A program made the position numbers and the translations under genes. Below, piece after piece: positions 7,478 through 14,396 of a DNA stretch of 25,739 nt (the stretch's first letter is position 1; each line of letters begins with the position of its first letter). A model generated the notes under the pieces. That model saw only the letters and a list, made by a program, of their open reading frames with translations. It was not told the origin of the DNA and made no database searches. This DNA is from DASPKO01 sp035628055 (lineage in GTDB: Bacteria > Planctomycetota > Phycisphaerae > Phycisphaerales > UBA1924). The DNA lies in assembly GCA_035628055.1 (NCBI GenBank), contig DASPKO010000314.1, forward strand, positions 1-25,739, in the 5' to 3' direction.

Positions 7478-9862
7478 CTAGCAGCCCCCCACCTGCAGGG
7501 CCGCGAACCAGGCGCCCAGGAAGGCCGAGATGTCCGCTGAGTTCACCACCGCGTCGCCATTAAAGTTCGCGTTCAAGGTGCCCGTGGCCAGGTCGGCGAA
7601 CCAGGCCGACAGGAACGCCGTGATGTCCGCGGTCGTCACCAGCCCATCGTCGTCGAAGTCCGCCGGGCAGGGCACGTCGCACCGCAGGTCCAGCACGACA
7701 AAGTCGTCGAGCGCGGCCTCCACCAGCGAGCCCGCCCCGAAGTCCGCGGCCCGGAAGCGCAGGCGCACCGTGCTCGTCGGCGTCACGAAGTCGGCGACGC
7801 GGAGCTCGTGGTACACCCACCCGCCGCCGGCGTCCTGGAAGGGCCCCACGGTCTCCGCCAGCGTCCAGGTCGAGCCGTCGTTGTTCGAGACCCACACCAC
7901 GAAGGTGTCCTGGTTCGGGGCCCCCCCCGCGGAGTTGGAGTACCAGCGCCAGTACCCGACCCGCGCCTCGTTGGTCCCGGCAAGGTTCAGCACCGGGCTG
8001 GTCAGCGTCGTCCCGCCCCCGTCCACGTCGAAGGCTCCCGAGCCCGTGCCCGCGTTGCCGTCGGTCACCCAGCAGATCGTCCCGGGCGCGGGGGTGTGAT
8101 CATCGCCGGGCTGGGCGGGGGTCGGCTGGGGGTCCATGCGGTTCCAGATGCCCAGCGTCGCGGTGTCGGTCGGGGCGCCGACGGTCCAGCCGCGGTCGAT
8201 CTCCATGTCGTCGGCGAAGACAGTGACGATGGAGCTGGCGACGGTGGTCTCGTACGTGCTGGCCGGGGCCGTGACCGGGTCGGAGTAGATCGCCGTCGAG
8301 AGCGTGTTCCGGGCCGTCACGTAGTAGTCGACCGTCGAGAGGCAGGCCGCCGCGGGCAGATCGCCCTGGAAGACCCCGCCGCCCACGTCGGTCATGGGCG
8401 TGGCGGTGAAGGGCCCGCCGTTGACGCTGACGTGCAGCTCGACGGAGGCCGCGTCGACCGCGCCCTCCTGGGGGGCCTGGACCCGGACGCGCAGCGGCGT
8501 CGGCGCGCCGGGCGTGATGGTCGCGGGCCGCCCGTTGGGATACTCGAAGGTGACGTACCCGAGCTGGAGGCGGATGACGATCAGGCCCTGCTCGAGATCC
8601 GAGAGAATGATCGTGCCGCTGGGAAAGAACGGGAAGTTGCCCCAGTTGCCGTTGTAGTTGGGGGCGTCGTCGGCCGCGAACGTGTCGATGTACGCCACCT
8701 GGGTCGGGCTCAGCGGGTTGGTCGAGGCGTCGAAGACGCGGAGCCCGGAGCGATAGTTGCTCTCGAAGATCATCCCGTCCTTCACGTAGAGGTTGTGGTC
8801 CACGCTCGGACGGCCGCTGGCGAAGGAGCCGACGTAGATCGGGTTGCTCGGGTTGGAGACGTTGAGCACGCGCGTGACCGAGGCCGGGGCCCCGATCGTC
8901 TCGTCGAGCTCGTCATTGATATAGAGGTACGTCTTGTCCTCGCTCAGCCACCCCTGGTGCGGCCCCTTCATGTTCGGGTACGACCCGGTGGCGATGCGAT
9001 GGATGTTGGCCTTGTTCGTCACGTCCAGGATGTCCACGCCCCCGTTCCCATAGATATAGAACGAGTAGGCGATCTCGCGCGGGCCCGGCAGACCGGGGAG
9101 CCCGTTGGGATAGCTCACGACCACCGCCTCGTGGGCGTAGCGGGCGCCCGGCTCGGTCCACTGCCCGACGATCACGGGGTTCTCGGGGTCCGCCAGGCTC
9201 ATGACCAGCAGGGCCCCGCCCCCCAGGTTGCTCCCGCAGACGTACAGGTAGGGCGAGGTGGGATCGTCCTCGTTGGCGATGAGCGTGTGCGTGCGCGTGT
9301 GCCCGCCCACGAGCCGCGCGCCCACGTACCGCAGACGGTTGGTCGCGGCGTCGATGTTCGACATGTCCACGATCTGCACGCCGCTGTTGCCCGCCTCGCT
9401 GGCCATGTACGCGTAATGCCCGCGCACCGCGATGTCGCGCCACAGGCTGTCGTTGCCGTCGATGAACCCGACGATCACGGGATTGACCGGATCGGTCACC
9501 TCGACGAAGTGGGTCCCGTTGAACGAGCCCATGATGGCGTACTCGCGCCCCGAGGGGGAGACATAGCCCCAGCAGTCGTTCCCGTTCTGTCCGCCCCCGA
9601 GCGTGCCGAGCGTCAGGTGCGAGAGGAGCTGGATGCCCTGGGCCGGAAAGGCACTCCCCCCGGGGCCGCGGAGCATCCCCGACTCGTCGGGCGAGAGGGG
9701 CTGGCCGGTCAGCGAGGGGCCGGCGTACGGGGGCAGCCGGTCGCGCAGCTTGCGCCAGTCCTCCTCGTGCGCCGAACCGCTGATCGCCAGGGCGCACAGG
9801 CCGATGAGCCCGAGCAGGGCCAGCGCCGGACGCGACAACAGCGGGGCAAGGCCAACGCGCAT
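7478..9862 (-). CDS. Secreted choice-of-anchor-B / LVIVD-repeat protein with dockerin-like tail
   Basis: The 794-residue product starts at ATG 9862; the frame stays open far upstream, but that part is antisense to the next genes, and the signal peptide (1-31, ending SGSA) fixes the start. Residues about 85-420 carry repeated beta-propeller blades of the LVIVD/choice-of-anchor-B kind: FVEVTDPVNPVIVGFIDG, VQIVDMSNI, VDILDVTNKANIHRI, RVLNVSNPSNPIYVGSF. An Ig-like segment follows (about 430-520), then a MAM/jelly-roll-like segment (about 545-715) with WRWYSNSAGG and ALDDFVVLD. The last 63 residues are a dockerin-like double EF-hand repeat (CPADFDDDG, ITAFLSAWF, ISAFLGAWF) ending GGC. It is probably cell-surface or released; the ligand is unknown. 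It is divergent from the gene at 10025. Confidence 0.9.
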   Translation of the reverse strand: MRVGLAPLLSRPALALLGLIGLCALAISGSAHEEDWRKLRDRLPPYAGPSLTGQPLSPDESGMLRGPGGSAFPAQGIQLLSHLTLGTLGGGQNGNDCWGYVSPSGREYAIMGSFNGTHFVEVTDPVNPVIVGFIDGNDSLWRDIAVRGHYAYMASEAGNSGVQIVDMSNIDAATNRLRYVGARLVGGHTRTHTLIANEDDPTSPYLYVCGSNLGGGALLVMSLADPENPVIVGQWTEPGARYAHEAVVVSYPNGLPGLPGPREIAYSFYIYGNGGVDILDVTNKANIHRIATGSYPNMKGPHQGWLSEDKTYLYINDELDETIGAPASVTRVLNVSNPSNPIYVGSFASGRPSVDHNLYVKDGMIFESNYRSGLRVFDASTNPLSPTQVAYIDTFAADDAPNYNGNWGNFPFFPSGTIILSDLEQGLIVIRLQLGYVTFEYPNGRPATITPGAPTPLRVRVQAPQEGAVDAASVELHVSVNGGPFTATPMTDVGGGVFQGDLPAAACLSTVDYYVTARNTLSTAIYSDPVTAPASTYETTVASSIVTVFADDMEIDRGWTVGAPTDTATLGIWNRMDPQPTPAQPGDDHTPAPGTICWVTDGNAGTGSGAFDVDGGGTTLTSPVLNLAGTNEARVGYWRWYSNSAGGAPNQDTFVVWVSNNDGSTWTLAETVGPFQDAGGGWVYHELRVADFVTPTSTVRLRFRAADFGAGSLVEAALDDFVVLDLRCDVPCPADFDDDGLVTTADITAFLSAWFADLATGTLNANFNGDAVVNSADISAFLGAWFAALQVGGC

Positions 9863-9984
9863 GGGAGAGACTCCTGCCAGGAGCGCCGGGCCCGGAACCG
9901 GGGGCGCCGCACGAGAATTGCGAACGACGACTCGTCCAGTGTACACGCGGACGACGTATGTGACTGCCGCGTGCACTGTTCGCA

Positions 9985-10001
9985 GCCGGCCTGCGGCCGG
10001 C
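9985..10001. promoter_or_regulatory. GC-rich palindromic hairpin in the divergent intergenic region
   Basis: A perfect 7-bp inverted repeat GCCGGCC/GGCCGGC with a 3-nt loop sits 23 nt upstream of the ATG at 10025, between two divergent genes. It could be an operator or a leader hairpin. The composition makes chance possible. Confidence 0.3.
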
Positions 10002-10024
10002 CGCACCAACCAAAGAACCAAAGC

Positions 10025-10954
10025 ATGAATCGCCCGCGCACATCCGGAGTCAGCCCCCTGGCCCGCCCGCTCGGCCTGTTGATCGTGGCCGGCCTTTCCC
10101 TGACAGTCTCCGCACAAAGCGGGGCGTTGGTCGCGCCCCCCAGGCCGGCACCCGGCCCGCCCTCGGCCCCCGCCGCGGCCCCGGGCGGCCACTTCCTGCT
10201 CGCCGACACGCTCCGGCCGCGGGTGACGATCTCCTGGCCCACCACCGCCGGCGGGCGCGCCGAGCACACCGCCGAGCTGGCCTACCGCGACCCCGAGGGC
10301 CGCGTGCCCATCGGGGGCAACCTGGAGGCCTTTGTCACGCTCGGCGGCTCGCGGAGCGACTTCGGCGCCGCCGACCCGGCCGGGGCCGTCGTGCGCGTCG
10401 GCTTCTATAAAAAGGACAAGTCCCGGCCCTTCTTCGACGCCCTGGCCCCCGACGGCCGCATCACCGTTACCCTCACGGGAGTCACGTTCGTCCGGCCCGC
10501 GATCGCCGACGCGGCCTCGATCATCCACCACGTGAAGTTCGAGGAGGCCAGCTCGGTGCTGGGGTGCGTGAGCCCGGCCCTCTCGCCCGACCAGGTCAAT
10601 ACCTACAACACCGCCGACGCCGCGCTCGACCTCAACGGGAAGCTCACCCCAAAGAACAGCCGGCGCGGGGTGCTGACCTCCCCGGGCGGGGTCAGCACGA
10701 ACACCGCGGCAGACGGCTCGGTCGGGCTGGAGGCGCACCTGCCCTACGCCCTCTTCAAGCACGTCGATGACCCGTGGCTGCGCGCCACCCCCGGCTCGTT
10801 CGTCGAGCCGTTCCATTTCCACGTCGAGATGCAGGTGCTCCCGGCCGACCGCCTCATGCCCGACCGCCAGGGCGCCAGCCCGCCGCCCCCGCCAGTGCAC
10901 GTCGGCTCCCCACCGCGAGCCAAGTCCGGCCCGCCCGCTCCGTCGCGGCCATAG
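10025..10954 (+). CDS. Secreted protein of unknown function
   Basis: The 309-residue product begins at ATG 10025; no strong Shine-Dalgarno is visible. Residues 1-31 look like a signal peptide (RPLGLLIVAGLSLTVSAQS), followed by a Pro/Ala-rich stretch to about 55. The core (about 58-260) has alternating hydrophobic and charged residues with many Val/Thr strands (TISWPTTAGGRAEHTAELAY, GRITVTLTGVTF), suggesting a beta-sandwich, and two motifs rich in His near HHVKF and FHFHVEM. I do not recognise a family. The C-terminus is a Pro-rich tail. It ends 8 bp before the small Rossmann-fold gene, so the two are probably co-transcribed. It is divergent from the choice-of-anchor-B gene across 162 bp. Confidence 0.75.
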   Translation: MNRPRTSGVSPLARPLGLLIVAGLSLTVSAQSGALVAPPRPAPGPPSAPAAAPGGHFLLADTLRPRVTISWPTTAGGRAEHTAELAYRDPEGRVPIGGNLEAFVTLGGSRSDFGAADPAGAVVRVGFYKKDKSRPFFDALAPDGRITVTLTGVTFVRPAIADAASIIHHVKFEEASSVLGCVSPALSPDQVNTYNTADAALDLNGKLTPKNSRRGVLTSPGGVSTNTAADGSVGLEAHLPYALFKHVDDPWLRATPGSFVEPFHFHVEMQVLPADRLMPDRQGASPPPPPVHVGSPPRAKSGPPAPSRP

Positions 10955-10962
10955 CGTTCGAG

Positions 10963-11559
10963 ATGGACCACGCCCTCGTGCTGGGCGGGACCGGCATGCT
11001 CGCGGGTGTCTGCCTCGGGCTCGCCGACCGGGGCTGCGCGGTCTCGGTCGTGGCGCGCGGGCACGCCCGCCTGGCGGCACTGGCGCGGCGGAGCGCGGGG
11101 CTGGCCGGCCCCATCAACCCCGTGCCGGTCGACTACCACGATCACGGCGCCCTCGCGGCGGGCATCCGCGCCGCCGGCATGGCCCACGGGCCCGTGCGCC
11201 TGGTCGTCGCCTGGGTCCGCTCGTCGGCGACCGGCACCCTGGAACTCGTCTGCGACCTGGTCGCGAGTGAGCGCGCGCCCCGCGACGTCCTGCACGTGCG
11301 CTCGAGCGCGGCCGCCGACCCGATGGACCGGGCAACCGCACGCTCACAAGCGCTCGCTCTCGAGAGACTGCCGGGCGTCCGCTACCGCCAGGTCGTGCTG
11401 GGCTTCGTTCACGAGCAAGGGTCGGCGCGCTGGCTGACCGACGCCGAGATCGCCGCCGGCGTGCTGGGCGCACTCGACTCCGGCGCGTCGCTCACCGTCG
11501 TCGGCACGGTCCGCCCCTGGTCGGCCCGCCCCGGCGCGGGGGCCGCCCCCACCGGTTGA
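10963..11559 (+). CDS. Small Rossmann-fold (short-chain dehydrogenase-like) protein
   Basis: This 198-residue cytoplasmic protein opens with a beta-strand and the nucleotide-binding glycine motif LVLGGTGMLAG (residues 5-15), followed by a helix, then VSVVARG where an NADP-binding Arg is typical. VDYHD and VRLVVAWVRSSAT correspond to strands 3 and 4 of an SDR fold. It lacks a clear catalytic YxxxK: RYRQVVLGFV occupies the equivalent region. The length (about 200) matches the short group of SDR-like proteins annotated only as short-chain dehydrogenase. It lies 8 bp after the secreted unknown, suggesting one operon. A real oxidoreductase activity is doubtful because the catalytic pair is not visible. 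The start ATG 10963 is set by the motif; upstream frame is antisense shadow. Confidence 0.75.
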   Translation: MDHALVLGGTGMLAGVCLGLADRGCAVSVVARGHARLAALARRSAGLAGPINPVPVDYHDHGALAAGIRAAGMAHGPVRLVVAWVRSSATGTLELVCDLVASERAPRDVLHVRSSAAADPMDRATARSQALALERLPGVRYRQVVLGFVHEQGSARWLTDAEIAAGVLGALDSGASLTVVGTVRPWSARPGAGAAPTG

Positions 11560-11597
11560 ACGCGCTCGGCCCCGAGAGCGGGCACCGCCGGTGCCGG

Positions 11598-11605
11598 GGC
11601 CCGGG
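11598..11605. repeat. 8-bp target site duplication, left
   Basis: GGCCCGGG directly precedes the left terminal inverted repeat and is repeated exactly after the right one (14397-14404). IS1-type elements duplicate 8-9 bp. The GC-rich, partly palindromic sequence lowers its weight. Confidence 0.65.
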
Positions 11606-11618
11606 GGTAGTGGGTCAG
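11606..11618 (+). repeat. Left terminal inverted repeat
   Basis: GGTAGTGGGTCAG, exact inverse of 14384-14396. It continues into a small hairpin (GGTCAG...CTGACC, 11613-11632). Confidence 0.75.
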
Positions 11619-11668
11619 ATTGAAACCTGACCTGATGGCCCGCTCCGTCCCGGGAGCGTAGGCTGCGT

Positions 11669-11688
11669 TATGCCTAAGCGGTCAAGCA
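11669..11688 (+). repeat. 20-bp direct repeat at start of passenger gene
   Basis: TATGCCTAAGCGGTCAAGCA contains the start codon of the 84-residue ORF. It recurs with one change (A to G) at 13447-13466, upstream of the transposase. Confidence 0.8.
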
Positions 11689-11924
11689 AGCGGCCCGACC
11701 CCAACCAGATCGCCGCGCGGATCGTCGCCCGGGCCACCGGCGCCGGCAAGGGGACCCAGCCGCCCGAGCCGGACGCGAAGAAGAACCCCGCGGCGGTCGA
11801 GCTCGGGCGGCTGGGCGGGCAGAAGGGCGGCCCGGCGCGGGCCAAGAAACTCTCCAAGGCCCGTCGCAGCGAGATCGCCCGACGCGCGGCCAAGGCACGC
11901 TGGGAGGATCACCCCTCAGGGTGA
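11670..11924 (+). CDS. Small basic KGG-motif protein, IS passenger
   Basis: An 84-residue, strongly basic protein. The N-terminus MPKRSSKRPDPNQIAARIV is followed by a variable Gly/Pro/Glu hinge. A conserved-looking C-terminal half follows (about 45-80): KNPAAVELGRLGGQKGG, PARAKKLSKARRSEIARRAA, KARW. From memory, small proteins of this MPKRSS...GRLGG.KGG...ARW form are widespread hypotheticals and often lie near transposases of the kind found here; this is recollection, not a search. The Lys/Arg content and helix-forming tail suggest nucleic-acid binding, possibly a regulator or accessory of transposition (inference). It is convergent with the next gene; the two stop codons overlap within a shared hairpin. 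Confidence 0.75.
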   Translation: MPKRSSKRPDPNQIAARIVARATGAGKGTQPPEPDAKKNPAAVELGRLGGQKGGPARAKKLSKARRSEIARRAAKARWEDHPSG

Positions 11925-11925
11925 T
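11908..11925. terminator. Hairpin shared by two convergent gene ends
   Basis: ATCACCC and GGGTGAT form a perfect 7-bp stem with the loop CTCA. It spans both stop codons of the convergent passenger genes. It lacks a clean T-run on either side, so termination is only possible. Confidence 0.4.
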
Positions 11926-12401
11926 TCCTTCGACACCGCCACGCCGTCGAACCACAGGTCGTCGCCGCCGCCCGGGGCGCCGTCGGGCCCGAAGCAGACG
12001 ATGCACAGCGAGCCCAGGTCGGTGCCCTCGATGAGGAGGTCCTGCGAGGGCTTCCAGGGATTCTCCGGGAGCGCGGATATCCCCCACACCCGGAGCTCCT
12101 TCATGAGCGGCACGCGACCGTACTTCTCCATGTAGCTGCTCGCGGCCGCGTGAGTGGCGATGAGCCGCCGCCGCGCGATCAGCGCGGGATCCTGGATCTG
12201 GTCGGGGGAGACCGTCGCCGGCGGTGGCAGCGGGGGGGCCGAGCCGAGGGACCGCTTGTAGGCCGTCGCGACGACTCCGACGCCACCGAAGAAGACCAGC
12301 CACGGGACGACGGTGAAGAGGAAGACGAAGAGGACCAGCCCGCCGCAGACACCAAGACCGATGGCCATGCAGCCGGGAGCCTGGCGCGGTTCAGTGTTCA
12401 T
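11916..12401 (-). CDS. Membrane-anchored protein with GspG-like C-terminal domain, IS passenger
   Basis: The ATG at 12401 has a strong GGGAGG about 7 nt upstream. The 161-residue product has a long hydrophobic N-terminal region (about residues 12-48, one or two membrane segments), then a helical stretch with TAYKRSLG and a region with IARRRLIATHAAASSYMEKYG. Its C-terminal part (about 98-155) reads GRVPLMKEL, LPENPWKPSQDLLI, CIVCFGPDGAPGGGDDLWFDG. This resembles the C-terminal domain of type II secretion major pseudopilins (GspG), including the Asp/Gly loop that binds Ca2+ there. The class III prepilin cleavage site is absent, so it is not a normal pseudopilin. Its place inside the mobile element is unexplained. 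Function unknown. Confidence 0.7.
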   Translation of the reverse strand: MNTEPRQAPGCMAIGLGVCGGLVLFVFLFTVVPWLVFFGGVGVVATAYKRSLGSAPPLPPPATVSPDQIQDPALIARRRLIATHAAASSYMEKYGRVPLMKELRVWGISALPENPWKPSQDLLIEGTDLGSLCIVCFGPDGAPGGGDDLWFDGVAVSKESP

Positions 12402-12462
12402 GGTGGCGTCCTCCCGCAGCGCGTTCCGCTCGCCCCCTCCCCGCTCGATTCACCAGCTGCAT
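12391..12462 (-). CDS. Possible 23-codon leader peptide overlapping the GspG-like gene
   Basis: The ATG at 12462 follows a good Shine-Dalgarno (AAAGGAG, 12469-12475). The 23-residue Arg/Gly-rich product (MQLVNRAGRGRAERAAGGRH...) ends 11 nt inside the next gene, so the downstream start lies within it. This arrangement suits translational coupling or a regulatory leader. The evidence is position and Shine-Dalgarno only, so it may be chance. Confidence 0.3.
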   Translation of the reverse strand: MQLVNRAGRGRAERAAGGRHHEH

Positions 12463-12891
12463 GACCGACTCCTTTCGCCTCATGGCGGGCGAAAAAAAGG
12501 AGCGCCGGACCAGGCACCGCCAGAGGTCCCCCTGCCAGGGGCACATGCACGGCAACCCGGCCGACGCCCCTTGCGGGGCGCGGCTCGGGCGCGCTGCATG
12601 CTTTGAGAAACGAACGCCTCGCGGCGCTCGATTGGCAGGTATTCCTCTGGGCAACGCCCGACGCTTCGCGCGTCGTTTGGATGTCGGGTCGCGTTCAGCG
12701 ACCAGATCGGCCCGGGGCTCCTAAACCAGGCCCGGCCGGGGCGCCACTCGGCGTCCGGCTGGGCCCTCCAGGACCGGTCTACAGGGTGTTTTCAGGCCGA
12801 CGCGTGGGGTGTCGCGCACCGCCCCGCAAAGCGCGGCGGACTCGCGGCGAGTCCTGCCGCGTCTTGTCCGGGGGATCGTAGCCCCCAGGTC

Positions 12892-12929
12892 AAGAAAACG
12901 ACCCCGCGCTGCTAGCAACAGCCGGGGTC
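12892..12929 (-). terminator. Terminator-like hairpin on the minus strand
   Basis: GACCCCG pairs with CGGGGTC (12900-12906 with 12923-12929), with an inner GCTG/CAGC stem. Read on the minus strand it is followed by GTTTTCTTG. Confidence 0.5.
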
Positions 12930-13159
12930 AGGCGGGGGCTGGAGTTCAACGCTCGGAGAAGACAACAGCCCCGACAGCAGACATAGACGCGGCAGGCGCA
13001 CTGCCCTCCCTTGCCCAGCCCGCCGGTCCCCGGCGTGGCGGGCCGGAGTCTACCCGGGGCGTCAAGACGACTAGGTCTTAGAGAGCAATCACAGATCGCG
13101 GCGGAGCCGCGGAACAGCGAGGTGCACGGATGACCTGATGACCCTAACCACCTTAACAA

Positions 13160-13192
13160 CAAAAACGAAAACGCCCGCCTGCAAGCGGGCGT
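13160..13192 (-). terminator. Terminator-like hairpin on the minus strand
   Basis: An 8-bp perfect stem ACGCCCGC/GCGGGCGT (13171-13178 with 13185-13192) with a 6-nt loop. It is followed on the minus strand by TTTTCGTTTTTG. Confidence 0.6.
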
Positions 13193-13203
13193 CAGCGTGG
13201 CTT

Positions 13204-13249
13204 GTGGGCCAGTGACTGTCAGGTCCAACTCATCTGACAGTATCCCACA
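13204..13249. repeat. Extended inverted repeat, transposon-end-like
   Basis: ACTGTCAG (13215-13222) is repeated inverted as CTGACAGT (13234-13241), and an outer TGTGGG (13204-13209) pairs with CCCACA (13244-13249). The symmetry suggests an operator or an old transposon end; no matching transposase is near. Confidence 0.45.
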
Positions 13250-13446
13250 GTTCACAGGCTTGTCAAACAACTGCTCCGAGTTGGGAGATATCACTATGTT
13301 CGGACGGCGGAACGGCCGTCGCCATCTTCGTCCGCGCTGGGCTCGTCCCGGCTCGTACGGGCTGAGTTGGCGCTCCTGTTTTTATTAGCCCTAACCGGCC
13401 ACCGGGGCCCACCAGCCCCGGCGGCCATTCTCTCCGCTCCGGTTGC

Positions 13447-13466
13447 TATGCCTGAGCGGTCAAGCA
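13447..13466 (+). repeat. 20-bp direct repeat upstream of transposase
   Basis: TATGCCTGAGCGGTCAAGCA matches 11669-11688 at 19 of 20 positions. Here the ATG opens only a frame that is out of register with the transposase. Confidence 0.8.
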
Positions 13467-13478
13467 TACTGAGGTCGC

Positions 13479-14387
13479 ATGAATCGTCTGACGCGGGCCC
13501 AACGGAGAGCGGTCATCGCCTGCCTGGTCGAGGGCAGCAGCGTCCGGGCCACCTGCCGCATGACCGGCGTGGCCAAGGGGACCGTGCTGCGCTTCCTCCG
13601 CGACATGGGGGAGGTCTGCGAGGAGTACCACGACACCCACGCCCGCGGGCTGCGCTCCGAGCGCATCCAGGCCGACGAGATCTGGAGCTTCTGCTACTGC
13701 AAGGAGAAGAACCTGCCCGACTGCAAGCGGGGCGAGCCGGGCGTCGGGTCGGTCTGGACCTGGACGGCCCTCGACCAGGACTCCAAGTTCATGGTCTCGT
13801 GGTATGTCGGCGACCGGGACGCCCGCTGCGCCGTCTGGTTCATGCGCGACCTGGCCTCGCGGCTGGGGAATCGGGTCGAGCTCACCACCGACGGGCACCA
13901 CGTCTACGAGCGGGCGGTGGAGAAGGCGTTCGGCTGGGACGTCGACTACGCCCAGCTGCTCAAGGTCTACGGGGAGTCATGGGACGAGGAGGCCCGGTAC
14001 AGCCCCTGCGCCTGCCTCCACTCGATGAAGGTGCCGGTATTCGGGCGGCCGATCCCCGGGGACATCTGCACCAGCCACGTGGAGCGGCAGAACCTGACCA
14101 TGCGGATGGGCATGCGGCGATTCACCCGGCTGACCAACGCTTTCTCCAAGAAGCTGGCGAACCTGCGGGCCGCCGTGGCCCTGCACTTCGTGCACTACAA
14201 CTTCTGCCGGGTACACACGGCCCTGCGGGTGACCCCGGCGATGGAGCTGGGGATCGCCGACCACGTGTGGGAGCTGGACGAGCTGGTGGGGCTGCTCGAG
14301 GCCAGGGAGGCGGCGGCGTTGGCGTCCGGGTCCCTGAAGCGTGGCCCCTACCGCAAGCGGCGAAAATCCGCTGCCGGTTCAGACTGA
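13479..14387 (+). CDS. IS1-type DDE transposase
   Basis: A single-frame transposase of 302 residues. The N-terminal 45 residues form a helix-turn-helix (ACLVEGSSVRATCRMTGVAK) that should bind the element ends. The catalytic RNase H-like core follows, with D66 in IQADEIWSF, D138 in LTTDGH and E202 in HVERQN as the probable DDE triad. The segment NLTMRMGMRRFTRLTNAFSK, and then HYNFCRVHTALRVTPAMELG, are hallmarks of the group commonly annotated as IS1-family single-ORF transposases. There is no frameshift site as in classical insA/insB IS1. GAGG about 8 nt upstream supports ATG 13479. The frame is intact with all three acidic residues, so the enzyme may be active. Its stop codon lies in the right inverted repeat. 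Confidence 0.92.
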   Translation: MNRLTRAQRRAVIACLVEGSSVRATCRMTGVAKGTVLRFLRDMGEVCEEYHDTHARGLRSERIQADEIWSFCYCKEKNLPDCKRGEPGVGSVWTWTALDQDSKFMVSWYVGDRDARCAVWFMRDLASRLGNRVELTTDGHHVYERAVEKAFGWDVDYAQLLKVYGESWDEEARYSPCACLHSMKVPVFGRPIPGDICTSHVERQNLTMRMGMRRFTRLTNAFSKKLANLRAAVALHFVHYNFCRVHTALRVTPAMELGIADHVWELDELVGLLEAREAAALASGSLKRGPYRKRRKSAAGSD

Positions 14388-14396
14388 CCCACTACC
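14384..14396 (-). repeat. Right terminal inverted repeat
   Basis: CTGACCCACTACC, exact inverse of 11606-11618. It contains the transposase stop codon. Confidence 0.75.

Larger units (their letters stand above)
12463..13446. other. About 1 kb non-coding region inside the IS1-type element
   Basis: No convincing protein gene was found on either strand; open frames here have odd composition and no ribosome binding sites. The right part (about 13080-13300) is visibly richer in A/T than the rest of the window. It holds two minus-strand terminator-like hairpins (12892-12929 and 13160-13192) and an extended inverted repeat (13204-13249). It may contain a non-coding RNA or the scar of another insertion. 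Confidence 0.5.
11606..14396 (+). mobile_element. IS1-type element with passenger genes (about 2.8 kb)
   Basis: The boundaries come from perfect 13-bp terminal inverted repeats GGTAGTGGGTCAG (11606-11618 and, inverted, 14384-14396), with similarity continuing inward as A/T-rich TGAA..CC. The outermost bases GGTAGTG resemble the GGTAATG/GGTGATG ends of classical IS1. An identical 8-bp direct repeat flanks both ends. Inside are a small KGG-type ORF, a convergent membrane protein gene, about 1 kb of non-coding DNA and the transposase, whose stop codon lies within the right repeat, as is usual for IS1. Classical IS1 is 0.77 kb and single-ORF relatives about 1 kb, so about 1.7 kb is extra. No second left end is present next to the transposase, which argues against a solo insertion there. 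Confidence 0.75.

Noticed and set aside
9863..11080. Upstream extension of the choice-of-anchor-B frame to a 1200-residue protein
   Set aside because: The extension is antisense to two genes at 10025-11559 and has shadow-like composition. A signal peptide and ATG at 9862 mark the real start.
11606..11688. Left end interpreted as a separate solo IS remnant
   Set aside because: It is in the right orientation to pair with the right end at 14396, no other left end exists near the transposase, and the 8-bp flanks match. The solo-remnant alternative is kept only as a caveat.
12603..12881. 92-residue plus-strand open frame starting with TTG
   Set aside because: There is no ribosome binding site and no recognisable motif, and its composition matches the frame's GC bias.
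12890..13294. 134-residue minus-strand open frame inside the element
   Set aside because: A terminator-like hairpin falls within its 5' part, there is no Shine-Dalgarno, and the composition (Cys, Arg, Ser, Pro) is not protein-like.
13318..13386. GC-rich stretch followed by GTTTTTATT considered as a plus-strand terminator
   Set aside because: No stable hairpin lies directly before the T-run; only direct repeats of GGCTCGT are present.
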